Assembly (NCBI GenBank): GCA_902168225.1 | Contig: CABHOW010000106.1 | Span: 1 to 64,000 of the forward strand | DNA: 64,000 nucleotides | DNA from: an uncultured Flavihumibacter sp. | Lineage (GTDB): Bacteria > Bacteroidota > Bacteroidia > Chitinophagales > Chitinophagaceae | Direction: 5' to 3' | In this document: in pieces, positions 7,533 through 14,698 of the stretch | Layout: each line of letters begins with the position of its first letter | Position numbering within the stretch: position 1 is the first letter of the stretch | The notes under the pieces: generated by a model | Database searches by the model: none | What the model was told of the DNA's origin: nothing | What the model saw: only the letters and a program-made list of their open reading frames with translations | Made by a program: the position numbers and the translations under genes

Positions 7533-8441
7533 ATGCAACAATATAAGGAAATAACAACAGCTCTTACAGCAGGCGATCGGCGCGCGCTTGCGCGCGCCAT
7601 ATCAATAGTAGAAAACGAAGTGCCGGGATTTGATCAAATACTCCTATCACTACCTGCCGGAAACGCTCCTATATTAGGCATCACAGGTCCCCCCGGTGCC
7701 GGCAAAAGTACTTTAGTAGATGCACTTATCGAAACCTATATAGAGCAAGAAAAAAAGATAGCTGTATTATGCGTAGATCCTTCTTCACCCTTTAACCTGG
7801 GCGCACTTCTCGGCGATCGGATTCGCATGAGCCAATGGTACAATCATCCCCATGTATTCATTCGCTCCCTCGCTACAAGAGGTGCATTGGGAGGCTTACA
7901 CCCTTCCATCATTGAAATTACAGCACTCTTGCAGGCAGCCGGGTTCGATCATATTATTGTAGAAACCGTAGGGGTCGGACAAAGCGAAGTAGAAATTGCG
8001 GGACTCGCAGATACTACGATCGTAGTTGTTGTTCCCGAAGCAGGCGATGAAGTGCAAACCATGAAAGCCGGACTCATGGAAATAGCCGATATTTTTGTAG
8101 TAAATAAAGCCGATAGGCCCGATGCAGACAGCTTTTTACGCAATCTTAAACTGATGATGGCACCTGCATTCGCACAGGAAAAAAATATCGCCATACTTAA
8201 AACCGTTGCAGCTCATAAAGAAGGTATCGAAGCAGTAGTTACGGCTATCAACAATCATTTGCAAACAACACAACATCAAGAAAAAAAATATTGGCTATAT
8301 ACCGAGAAAGTATTTCAACTGATTCAAAAAAATAAAATGCGCGATATCTCTAAAGCATCGCTAAAAAAAGATATTCAATTAGCTATGCAAGAAAATAATT
8401 TTCAGCTGTATCGCTTTACCCAACAATATCTGCAACAATAA
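7533..8441 (+). CDS. MeaB/ArgK-type GTPase (methylmalonyl-CoA mutase-associated)
   Basis: This 302-residue G-protein chaperone family member protects and reloads B12-dependent acyl-CoA mutases. Visible motifs are the P-loop 'GPPGAGKST', 'VDPSSPF', 'IRSLATRGALGGL', the switch-like 'VETVGVGQSEVEIAG' and the guanine-specificity motif 'NKAD'. A longer frame opens at 7500 but would overlap the divergent ligase gene start. The ATG at 7533 matches the usual N-terminal length. No mutase gene is in the window, so its partner must lie elsewhere. A perfect 8-bp GC hairpin (7579-7598) is read in frame near the N-terminus. The gene sits 1 base before a glycosyltransferase and may share its transcript. Confidence 0.9.
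   Translation: MQQYKEITTALTAGDRRALARAISIVENEVPGFDQILLSLPAGNAPILGITGPPGAGKSTLVDALIETYIEQEKKIAVLCVDPSSPFNLGALLGDRIRMSQWYNHPHVFIRSLATRGALGGLHPSIIEITALLQAAGFDHIIVETVGVGQSEVEIAGLADTTIVVVVPEAGDEVQTMKAGLMEIADIFVVNKADRPDADSFLRNLKLMMAPAFAQEKNIAILKTVAAHKEGIEAVVTAINNHLQTTQHQEKKYWLYTEKVFQLIQKNKMRDISKASLKKDIQLAMQENNFQLYRFTQQYLQQ
7579..7598. repeat. GC-rich mini-hairpin within the MeaB-type gene
   Basis: A perfect 8-bp inverted repeat, GGCGCGCG and CGCGCGCC, has the loop CTTG. It lies in frame near the N-terminus and encodes part of 'RRALARA'. Its GC content is far above that of the surrounding gene. Confidence 0.75.
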
Positions 8442-8442
8442 C

Positions 8443-9381
8443 ATGAATAACTACCCACTTATTTCAGTTGTTGTAGCCACCTATAATGGTGCTAAATTTA
8501 TTGGGGCACAATTAGATAGTATCCTAACACAAACCTATCCGAATATAGAGATCATTATTGTAGATGATAACTCTACTGATGAAACACAGCAGATACTGCA
8601 TCAGTATGCTGCTACATACAATAATATCAAAATACATATCAATTCCACAAATCTGGGCTATGTAAAAAATTTCGAGAAAGGGATGTTATTGGCAACAGGT
8701 GATTTTATTGCTCCCAGTGACCAAGATGATATTTGGCTGCCCGATAAACTAAGTACCCTCATGCACGAAAGAGGGGATCATGTGATCGTATATTGTAACT
8801 CGGAATTGATCGACGAGCAGAATAAAAAAATCGGGAAAAAATTATCGGATATAAAAAGGCTTGTTTCGTATGATGATTGTTTAACCTATGCCATAGGAAA
8901 TGCGGCTGCCGGTCACGCTATGCTTTTCCCCCGATCATTGGTAGCGGAATGTGTGCCGCTGCCCACAATGATTCCACATGATTATTGGCTAGGATTTGTT
9001 GCCACTTTTACAAGTCCCTTAAAATATATAGACACGCCATTGGTATTATACAGACAACATGATGCCAATGTGTTTGGTGCCGCTAAGATAAAATCTGCAG
9101 ATGGTACGGTGCCAAAACGTAAAAAGAAAACAAAAGCACAAGAAAATGAAGAAGCGAGAGAAAGAATGCGATTGCTCTATGAAAAGTGTCCAACTAGATT
9201 AACAGAACAAAAGGAGGTATACCGATTATTACATAGAAGCTATCAAAGCTTTTCTTTGTATCATAATTTTCTTCGGATGTACCTCTTTTTTAAGTATAAT
9301 AAAAGAATTATGGCATTTAAGCATCGCAGCTTATTACGACGATGGTTATTTTGCTTGAAAATGTTCATAAAAATTAAGTAG
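8443..9381 (+). CDS. Glycosyltransferase family 2
   Basis: This 312-residue protein has a classic GT-A fold start, 'LISVVVATYNGAKFIGAQLDSILTQTYPNIEIIIVDDNSTDET'. It continues with 'GDFIAPSDQDDIWLPDKL' (the metal/nucleotide-sugar DxD region around residues 93-98) and 'PHDYWLGF', as in rhamnosyl- and related transferases. No membrane segment is present, and the C-terminal 80 residues are basic. It abuts the preceding GTPase gene and the following family 4 transferase, so the three are probably one transcript. It likely adds a sugar to a lipid-linked surface glycan; the sugar is not identifiable. Confidence 0.9.
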   Translation: MNNYPLISVVVATYNGAKFIGAQLDSILTQTYPNIEIIIVDDNSTDETQQILHQYAATYNNIKIHINSTNLGYVKNFEKGMLLATGDFIAPSDQDDIWLPDKLSTLMHERGDHVIVYCNSELIDEQNKKIGKKLSDIKRLVSYDDCLTYAIGNAAAGHAMLFPRSLVAECVPLPTMIPHDYWLGFVATFTSPLKYIDTPLVLYRQHDANVFGAAKIKSADGTVPKRKKKTKAQENEEARERMRLLYEKCPTRLTEQKEVYRLLHRSYQSFSLYHNFLRMYLFFKYNKRIMAFKHRSLLRRWLFCLKMFIKIK

Positions 9382-10443
9382 TTGGTTACCGGTTCACATA
9401 TTATCATTGATTGTGAGCGGATGAAATATCCGCATACAGGTCTCTATCATTTTTGCGAGAGCTTAGGCATAGCTATTACAAACATAGCTACTCAGGAAAA
9501 CTTGGAAATTGATTTTTTTGTATCATCCTCTAAACGAGGGGTTTTTGGTGATCATACTAACTACATCCTTCAGAAACCTTTTCATAAACTAATGATGCCT
9601 GCAGCTGTTAAGAATAGTATTTGGCATGCTACGCATCAGCAAACAAATTATTGGCCAAGCAAAAAAGCCAAAGCCATTGTGCTTACAATTCATGATCTTA
9701 ATTTTTTGCACGATCATAAATCGCTCACTACACAAAAAAAATATCTAAAACAACTTCAACAGAAAGTAAATGAGGCAGATGCCATTGTTGCTGTATCTGC
9801 TTTTACTGCAAATGAAGTAACACAGCATGTAAAATTGGGTAATAAGAAACCTATTGTTATTTATAATGGAGTTTCAAAGCAAAGCTCCGATAGTTCTCAA
9901 AAGCCAGCAAGAATCGGCGAGCAACCATTTATATTCTCAATCGGAACCATTTCACGCAAAAAAAATTTACATGTGTTACCAACTTTACTAATTGGTAATA
10001 ACATGGAATTGGTGATTGCCGGTGTGATGCGCGATTCGGCCTATTATCAAGAAGTTTTACAAGAAGCAAAAAAATTAGGCGTTGACTCTCGTGTTTTGTT
10101 TATCGGCCCTATTTCGGAAGATGAAAAAGCCTGGTGTTATCAACACTGTTCCGTGGTAGCTTTTCCATCTATTGCAGAAGGATTTGGGTTGCCTGTTTTG
10201 GAAGCTTTTAATTTTGGAAAACCTGTATTACTATCACGCTATGGGTCATTACCTGAAATAGGAGATAAGCATGCTTTTTATTTCCAAGATTTCTCTAATG
10301 AGGCCATGCGTGAAAAGCTTGAACAAGCATTAGTTTCCGGTAAGCAAGAGGCTAGTATTGCTGCACGAAAAGACTATGCAGCCGGATTTAGTTGGCATAA
10401 TGCTGCCAAAGCGTATATTCGTTTATATAAATCCCTTTACTAA
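9382..10443 (+). CDS. Glycosyltransferase family 4 (GT-B fold)
   Basis: This 353-residue protein has a C-terminal GT-B nucleotide-sugar-binding half: 'FIFSIGTISRKKNLHVL', 'VIAGVMRDSAYYQEVLQEA', 'VLFIGPISEDEKAWCYQHCSVVAFPSIAEGFGLPVLEAFNFGKPV'. The E-x7-E element of family 4 enzymes is visible in the last part. The start is a TTG at 9382, immediately after the upstream stop codon; no ATG gives a full-length N-terminus. The stop codon overlaps the ATG of the FkbM gene (TAATG), indicating tight coupling. It probably acts in the same glycan pathway as its neighbours. Confidence 0.87.
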   Translation: MVTGSHIIIDCERMKYPHTGLYHFCESLGIAITNIATQENLEIDFFVSSSKRGVFGDHTNYILQKPFHKLMMPAAVKNSIWHATHQQTNYWPSKKAKAIVLTIHDLNFLHDHKSLTTQKKYLKQLQQKVNEADAIVAVSAFTANEVTQHVKLGNKKPIVIYNGVSKQSSDSSQKPARIGEQPFIFSIGTISRKKNLHVLPTLLIGNNMELVIAGVMRDSAYYQEVLQEAKKLGVDSRVLFIGPISEDEKAWCYQHCSVVAFPSIAEGFGLPVLEAFNFGKPVLLSRYGSLPEIGDKHAFYFQDFSNEAMREKLEQALVSGKQEASIAARKDYAAGFSWHNAAKAYIRLYKSLY

Positions 10444-11180
10444 TGGCTTCTCGATTTAAAAAAATGGTTAAAGCATTTGGTTTAGCCGATGCTATTAAAC
10501 TTTATATTCAAGTTAAAATAAAGCCACACGGATCAATAACAGCCCATAAGTATAAGGCCCCTTTTCACTTACGTCCCAACACATCCGATTACTATACTTT
10601 CGATCAGGTTTTTCTGAGAGATCAATACCATATCAACATACCATTTTCTCCTAAAACAATTATTGATGCAGGCGCGAATATCGGTTTGGCAGCTGTTTAT
10701 TTTAGTCATCGATATCCCAACGCATCTATTATTGCTATTGAACCTAGTAAGGAGAATTTTGAGCAAGTGAAAAAAAATATCGAACAGTATCCGCAAATAA
10801 AAGCTATTTGTAGTGGGGTATGGAATAGAGATGTACACTTAGCCATTATCAATACAGAAGGAGTTAAAAATGCATTTATGGTGGCGGAGACAACCCCCGA
10901 CAATCCAAATGCGGTACCTGCCATTTCTATTGAAACGATCATGCGAAACGAAGGATGGTATACTATAGATATATTAAAAATGGATATTGAAGGCTCAGAA
11001 AAAGAAGTATTTGAATCCAGCTATGAATATTGGCTCCCTAAAACCAGAATGCTCATTATTGAATTACATGATAATATGAAAAATGGCACATCAAAATCCC
11101 TTTTTGCTGCCATAAGTAAATATGATTTCAGCTTTGATATGCGAGATGAAAATTTGATTTTTACGAATACTTCTATTTAA
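10443..11180 (+). CDS. FkbM-family methyltransferase
   Basis: This 245-residue SAM-dependent methyltransferase has motif I 'IIDAGANIGLAAVYF', the acidic ribose-binding 'IIAIEPSKENFEQVKKNIEQ' and the FkbM-type 'IDILKMDIEGSEKEVFES'. In polysaccharide clusters, FkbM proteins commonly O-methylate sugars, often at a chain end. It is the last gene of the glycosyltransferase run and starts on the stop codon of the preceding gene. It converges with a small membrane-protein gene, overlapping by 4 bases. Substrate assignment is inference from context. Confidence 0.9.
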   Translation: MASRFKKMVKAFGLADAIKLYIQVKIKPHGSITAHKYKAPFHLRPNTSDYYTFDQVFLRDQYHINIPFSPKTIIDAGANIGLAAVYFSHRYPNASIIAIEPSKENFEQVKKNIEQYPQIKAICSGVWNRDVHLAIINTEGVKNAFMVAETTPDNPNAVPAISIETIMRNEGWYTIDILKMDIEGSEKEVFESSYEYWLPKTRMLIIELHDNMKNGTSKSLFAAISKYDFSFDMRDENLIFTNTSI

Positions 11181-11398
11181 TGCAATTTCTTTTCCTGCTT
11201 CCACCATCTCCAACCAATAAAACCCATAATGGCAAGAGGGGCAAATGCCAAATAAATAATAGCGGAATTTAATGCGGATGCCGGCCCTTCACCTAATTGT
11301 GAAGCTGTTTTTGTGCATATAGCGCATTGGGCAAAAAGGCTACCGGTAAAGGCAGAAGCTAAAAGCAATAAGGATAGTAATGCAGTTTTTCTCCTCAT
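11177..11398 (-). CDS. Small membrane protein with CxxC motif
   Basis: This protein has about 73 residues from the second ATG (MRRKTALL); a start nine bases upstream at 11407 is also possible. It has a signal-like hydrophobic N-terminus, then 'QCAICTKTASQLGEG' and one further membrane segment with a 'GWRWWKQEKK' end. Similar tiny proteins are widespread in Bacteroidota and unnamed. The CxxC pair next to a membrane suggests metal or redox binding on the periplasmic side, which is inference. It is divergent from the class V aminotransferase gene and may share its promoter region. Confidence 0.65.
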   Translation of the reverse strand: MRRKTALLSLLLLASAFTGSLFAQCAICTKTASQLGEGPASALNSAIIYLAFAPLAIMGFIGWRWWKQEKKLH

Positions 11399-11470
11399 AT
11401 CATCCATTTCAGTACAAAGGTAAACCCTAAAAACGAAAAGATTGTTTAACTTACTCCTTAAAATTTACCG

Positions 11471-12772
11471 ATGGAACCTCGCAGATCCTTTCTTCGCAAA
11501 GCAGGAGCCCTTTCAGGCCTGGCTTTAGGGTATGGTTTTTTTAACCATTTGCAGGCTGCTAATGTAGCAGATGCACAAAAAAAAATTGCGCATCTCACTC
11601 CTTTAGAAGCTGCCGCTGAAGAGGATTATTGGCAAGTAATTCAACAAGCCTATACGGTAAATGCCAATTTTATCAACCTGAATAACGGTGGGGTAAGTCC
11701 CGCTCCAAAATCGGTTCAGGAAGCGGTAGAACGGTATAACGCACTCAGTAATCAAGGGCCCTCTTATTATATGTGGCGTATTCTCGATCAGGGTCGCGAA
11801 CCGTTGCGGCATAAGCTCGCCCACTTGGCAGGTGCTTCGGCGGAAGAGATCGCCATCAATCGAAACGCCACAGAAGCATTGAATACGGTTATTTATGGAA
11901 TGGATCTAAAAAGAGGGGATGAAGTGATCGGCACCAAGCAAGATTACCCCAATATGATCCAGGCTTGGAAGCAAAGAGCCTTGCGTGATGGTATTATATA
12001 TACACAACTCAATTTCAATTTTCCTATTGAAGATGCAGATACTATTGTGGCTGCTTTTGAAAAAGCTATTACACCTAAAACAAAGCTTTTACATATCACA
12101 CATATTGTTAATTGGGTAGGACAAATTCTTCCTGTACAAGCTATTTGTAAAATGGCAAAAGCGAAGGGTGTAGAAGTAATTGTTGATGGTGCCCATTCAT
12201 TCGGTTTACTTGATTTTAAAGTATCGGAGCTGGGATGCGACTATTTTGGAACCAGCTTACACAAATTTTTGAGTGCCCCTATCGGGAGCGGTATGTTATG
12301 GATCAAAAAGGAAAAAATTGCCAAAATATGGCCCTTGATATGTAATGATAACCCCAATGGTGCCGATATACGCAAGTTTGAAACCCTTGGTACACGAAGC
12401 TTTCCGATAGAGCAGGGTATTGGGGAAGCTATTCAGTTTCATCAGGCTATCGGATCTAAACGGAAAGAAGAGAGGATTCGGTATTTAAAAAATTACTGGG
12501 CAAAAAAAGCGATGCAGATACCGGGCGTAAAGATCCATACCTCTTTAAAAGATGAATGGTCCTGCGCAATTTGTGGGGTAAGTGTAAACGGATTAACACC
12601 GGCTGAATTAGATCAAAAACTTTTTAATACCTATAAAATTCATACGGTAGGTATTGTTTGGGAGAATATTAGTTGTGTTCGTGTTACACCGCATGTGTAT
12701 ACCACGCTGAATGATTTGGATACTTTGGTGCAAGCTTTGGGAGAAATTGCCGGAGCTGTTAAGAAGGCATAA
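11471..12772 (+). CDS. Class V aminotransferase, Tat-exported (isopenicillin N epimerase-like)
   Basis: This 433-residue PLP enzyme has an N-terminal twin-arginine signal ('RRSFLRKAGALSGLALGYGFF'), so it is probably periplasmic. The fold is that of class V aminotransferases such as isopenicillin N epimerase and cysteine desulfurases. 'NLNNGGVSPAPKSVQEA' lies near residue 68 and 'VIVDGAHSFGLLDFKVSELGCDYFGTSLHKFLSAPIGSGML' around 240-280. The Lys in 'SLHKF' is the expected PLP lysine. Exported members are typical of Bacteroidota and their substrate is unknown. The gene ends at the THX terminator. Confidence 0.87.
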   Translation: MEPRRSFLRKAGALSGLALGYGFFNHLQAANVADAQKKIAHLTPLEAAAEEDYWQVIQQAYTVNANFINLNNGGVSPAPKSVQEAVERYNALSNQGPSYYMWRILDQGREPLRHKLAHLAGASAEEIAINRNATEALNTVIYGMDLKRGDEVIGTKQDYPNMIQAWKQRALRDGIIYTQLNFNFPIEDADTIVAAFEKAITPKTKLLHITHIVNWVGQILPVQAICKMAKAKGVEVIVDGAHSFGLLDFKVSELGCDYFGTSLHKFLSAPIGSGMLWIKKEKIAKIWPLICNDNPNGADIRKFETLGTRSFPIEQGIGEAIQFHQAIGSKRKEERIRYLKNYWAKKAMQIPGVKIHTSLKDEWSCAICGVSVNGLTPAELDQKLFNTYKIHTVGIVWENISCVRVTPHVYTTLNDLDTLVQALGEIAGAVKKA

Positions 12773-12794
12773 AAAAACCGGTAATGAACCGGTT
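12771..12794 (-). terminator. Intrinsic terminator of the THX gene
   Basis: The inverted repeat AACCGGT and ACCGGTT (loop AATGA, 12776-12794) is followed on the minus strand by a seven-base T run. It lies 7 bases past the THX stop codon. It touches the stop of the plus-strand aminotransferase gene, but plus-strand T residues are too few for it to act well there. Confidence 0.85.
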
Positions 12795-12800
12795 CTATTA

Positions 12801-12908
12801 TTATGCTTTTTTCTTAGCTGCTTTTTTTGCAGGCTTGGCAGGGCGTGATTTACCGAATGAACCCTGTGATCTCTTACCTTTTGCCGTTTTTTTGTCGCCT
12901 CTTCCCAT
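12801..12908 (-). CDS. 30S ribosomal protein THX (small ORF, 35 residues)
   Basis: The frame begins MGRGDKKTAKGKRSQGSFGK and ends in a Lys/Ala-rich tail. The 'MGRGDKKTxKGKRxxGSFGKxRP' pattern matches the bTHX family first seen in Thermus ribosomes, which binds at the top of the 30S head. It is highly basic and short, as expected. It has its own terminator and lies just downstream of the HU gene on the same strand. The gene is easy to miss because of its length. I judged it real from family similarity, codon sense and the flanking terminators. Confidence 0.88.
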   Translation of the reverse strand: MGRGDKKTAKGKRSQGSFGKSRPAKPAKKAAKKKA

Positions 12909-12944
12909 GATTGTTTTTTTAATGATTGGTTGAATTACAAAAAT

Positions 12945-12968
12945 AAAAAAAACCCCGAATTCTCGGGG
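12945..12968 (-). terminator. Intrinsic terminator of the HU gene
   Basis: The inverted repeat CCCCGA and TCGGGG (loop ATTC) is followed on the minus strand by eight T and more A/T-rich sequence. It lies about 20 bases past the HU stop codon. Confidence 0.9.
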
Positions 12969-12987
12969 CTTAATTCTTTTAACCCAA

Positions 12988-13257
12988 TTAGAGTTTAGCG
13001 CTTAATTCTTTACCGGCTTTGAAGCGGGCAACTTTTTTCGCTTTGATCTTAATGGTTTCACCTGTTTGTGGGTTACGACCGGTACGCGCAGCGCGTTTAG
13101 ATACTGAGAAAGTACCGAAACCTACTAATGTTACTTTATCACCTTTTTTTAATGTTTTAGTTACAGCATCAATAAAAGAATCTAAAGCGGCATTCGCTTG
13201 TGTTTTGGTAATACCAGCATCATCAGCAAGCTGGGCAATTAATTCTGCTTTGTTCAT
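12988..13257 (-). CDS. hup: HU-type DNA-binding protein
   Basis: This 89-residue histone-like protein coats and bends DNA in the nucleoid. The full HU fold is present: '[32 protein letters not shown]' (helices), '[14 protein letters not shown]' and the DNA-binding arm '[17 protein letters not shown]' with its intercalating Pro. The C-terminus '[13 protein letters not shown]' is canonical. It has its own terminator and stands alone between THX and a 292-base gap that must contain its promoter. It could be the only HU of the cell or one of several. Confidence 0.97.
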   Translation of the reverse strand: MNKAELIAQLADDAGITKTQANAALDSFIDAVTKTLKKGDKVTLVGFGTFSVSKRAARTGRNPQTGETIKIKAKKVARFKAGKELSAKL

Positions 13258-13549
13258 AGAAGAGTATTTAGTTTTATAACAGAAACAAATTTATTCGCTT
13301 TTGCTCATCAACAAAATATTTTCGCCTTTTTTTTATAACCATTTTATGCAGTAAAACCCCTATAAATAAAGGGTTCGGGCATTATGCTGGTATGCAAAAT
13401 AGCTACAAACTAAATCTTCGATTTCGTTAAAAGCCTTTACTGATAAAGGTTTCAGGCACTATTAGCTGAAATTCAATGCCTGCAAGGGTTTCAGGGAAAT
13501 ATAAGGAAGATTCCGAATAATCAAATTTGTTTTCAAAAACTATCCACAC
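13258..13549. other. 292-base gap with several possible small hairpins
   Basis: No credible reading frame was found. The stretch should hold the HU promoter. Between 13434 and 13482 three inverted repeats overlap or adjoin: CCTTTA/TAAAGG (13434-13439 with 13444-13449, loop CTGA), TTTCAG/CTGAAA (13450-13455 with 13466-13471) and CAGGCA/TGCCTG (13453-13458 with 13477-13482). The last two share bases and cannot form together. Whether this is an RNA, a terminator remnant or chance is unknown. Confidence 0.35.
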
Positions 13550-13855
13550 TCAATTCACAAGTTGCATAAGTGAGCGAAAAGCAATCATTTGCTCCCCCCA
13601 TTTGGTTATCGTTTCTTGTTTAAGCGCAGGGGCAAACTGATGTATATAATGATCATAATCCGTCTTCGTTTCGGCATAATATTGTACCGCATAGGTAGGC
13701 CCTTCACTATCATCAATATCTAATAGTCGAAGTATATTGGCTTTTGTAAAACAACCCGTTGCCAGTACATCCGGTATATGAATATCACGCATCCATTGTA
13801 ACCAATCTTCATGAATGGTATGTGTTATTTTTGTTGTTACGTTGTAGATAAGCAT
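13550..13855 (-). CDS. DUF4286 family protein
   Basis: This 101-residue protein begins MLIYNVTTKITHTIHEDWLQ. It has the 'WMRDIHIPDVLATGCFTKANILRLLD' and 'YAVQYYAETKTDYDHYIHQFAPAL' segments of the DUF4286 family, a small ferredoxin-like alpha/beta fold found almost only in Bacteroidota. No active-site residues are recognised and the function is unknown. It lies just before exonuclease III on the same strand, separated by a heptamer repeat array, so co-transcription is possible but not assured. Confidence 0.87.
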   Translation of the reverse strand: MLIYNVTTKITHTIHEDWLQWMRDIHIPDVLATGCFTKANILRLLDIDDSEGPTYAVQYYAETKTDYDHYIHQFAPALKQETITKWGEQMIAFRSLMQLVN

Positions 13856-13859
13856 AAAG

Positions 13860-13919
13860 GTATAAGGTGTAAGGTGTGAGGTATAAGGTGTGAGGTGCGG
13901 CTTAAAGCTTCTAGCTTCT
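13860..13919. repeat. Heptamer tandem arrays between DUF4286 and exonuclease III genes
   Basis: Five 7-mers of the pattern GTRTRAG (GTATAAG, GTGTAAG, GTGTGAG, GTATAAG, GTGTGAG) occupy 13860-13894. A second unit, AGCTTCT, is repeated twice at 13906-13919, next to the exonuclease stop codon. Confidence 0.85.
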
Positions 13920-13922
13920 CCC

Positions 13923-14693
13923 TTACACCTCTATCTCTACATATACCGGACAATGATCACTGTGTTTCACGTCGGGGTAAATAGCAGCTGATTTAATTTT
14001 TTTTGCAAGCGTATCGGTTACACAAATATAGTCGATACGCCAGCCTTTGTTTTGCAACCTTACGGATGGAAAGCGTTGGCTCCACCAGGAGTAAGCACCG
14101 GTAGTTGTAGGATGTAGATGTCGAAAACTATCTATCCAGCCGGAGGCTAAAAATTTAGTCATCCATGCTCTCTCTTCAGGTAAAAATCCGGAAGAATTTT
14201 TATTACCTTTCGGATCGTGGATATCAATGGCTTCGTGTGCAATATTATAATCCCCTGTTACAATAATATTCGGTCGTTTCTTTCGCAATTTTTTCAAATA
14301 ATCAGCAAATTCATCAAGCCATTGGTATTTATAGGTTTGCCGCTCATCGCCACTGGTGCCCGATGGATAGTAGGCATTTACTAAGGTAATATCTCCGAAA
14401 TCGGCTCTTATTACTCGGCCTTCAAAATCGCTCTGTTCAATCTTATTACCATATTCAACCAGATCGGGCTTTATACGCGTAAAAATAATAACACCACTAT
14501 ACCCCTTTTTTTGTGCCGAAAACCAATAGCTGCTATAACCTGCTTTTTCAAATAATGATAGGTCGATATCTTCTTTGGCGGCTTTACTTTCCTGTATACA
14601 AATAATATCTGCCGGGTTAGTGGCTACCCAGTCTATAAATCCTTTTTTAATTGCAGCTCTGATGCCATTGAGATTGTAGGAAATGATACGCAT
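13923..14693 (-). CDS. xth: Exodeoxyribonuclease III
   Basis: This 256-residue Mg-dependent AP endonuclease/3'-5' exonuclease acts in base-excision repair. Family motifs run in order: 'SYNLNGIRAAIKKG' (Asn active-site region), 'CIQESKA' (metal Glu), 'VNAYYPSGT', 'IVTGDYNIAHEAIDI' (Asp/Asn catalytic pair), 'RLQNKGWRIDYICVT' and the terminal 'KHSDHCPVYVEIEV' with catalytic His. Length and motif spacing are normal. It sits between a hypothetical exported protein and a DUF4286 gene; the last codons abut a repeat array. Confidence 0.96.
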   Translation of the reverse strand: MRIISYNLNGIRAAIKKGFIDWVATNPADIICIQESKAAKEDIDLSLFEKAGYSSYWFSAQKKGYSGVIIFTRIKPDLVEYGNKIEQSDFEGRVIRADFGDITLVNAYYPSGTSGDERQTYKYQWLDEFADYLKKLRKKRPNIIVTGDYNIAHEAIDIHDPKGNKNSSGFLPEERAWMTKFLASGWIDSFRHLHPTTTGAYSWWSQRFPSVRLQNKGWRIDYICVTDTLAKKIKSAAIYPDVKHSDHCPVYVEIEV

Positions 14694-14698
14694 ATAGA

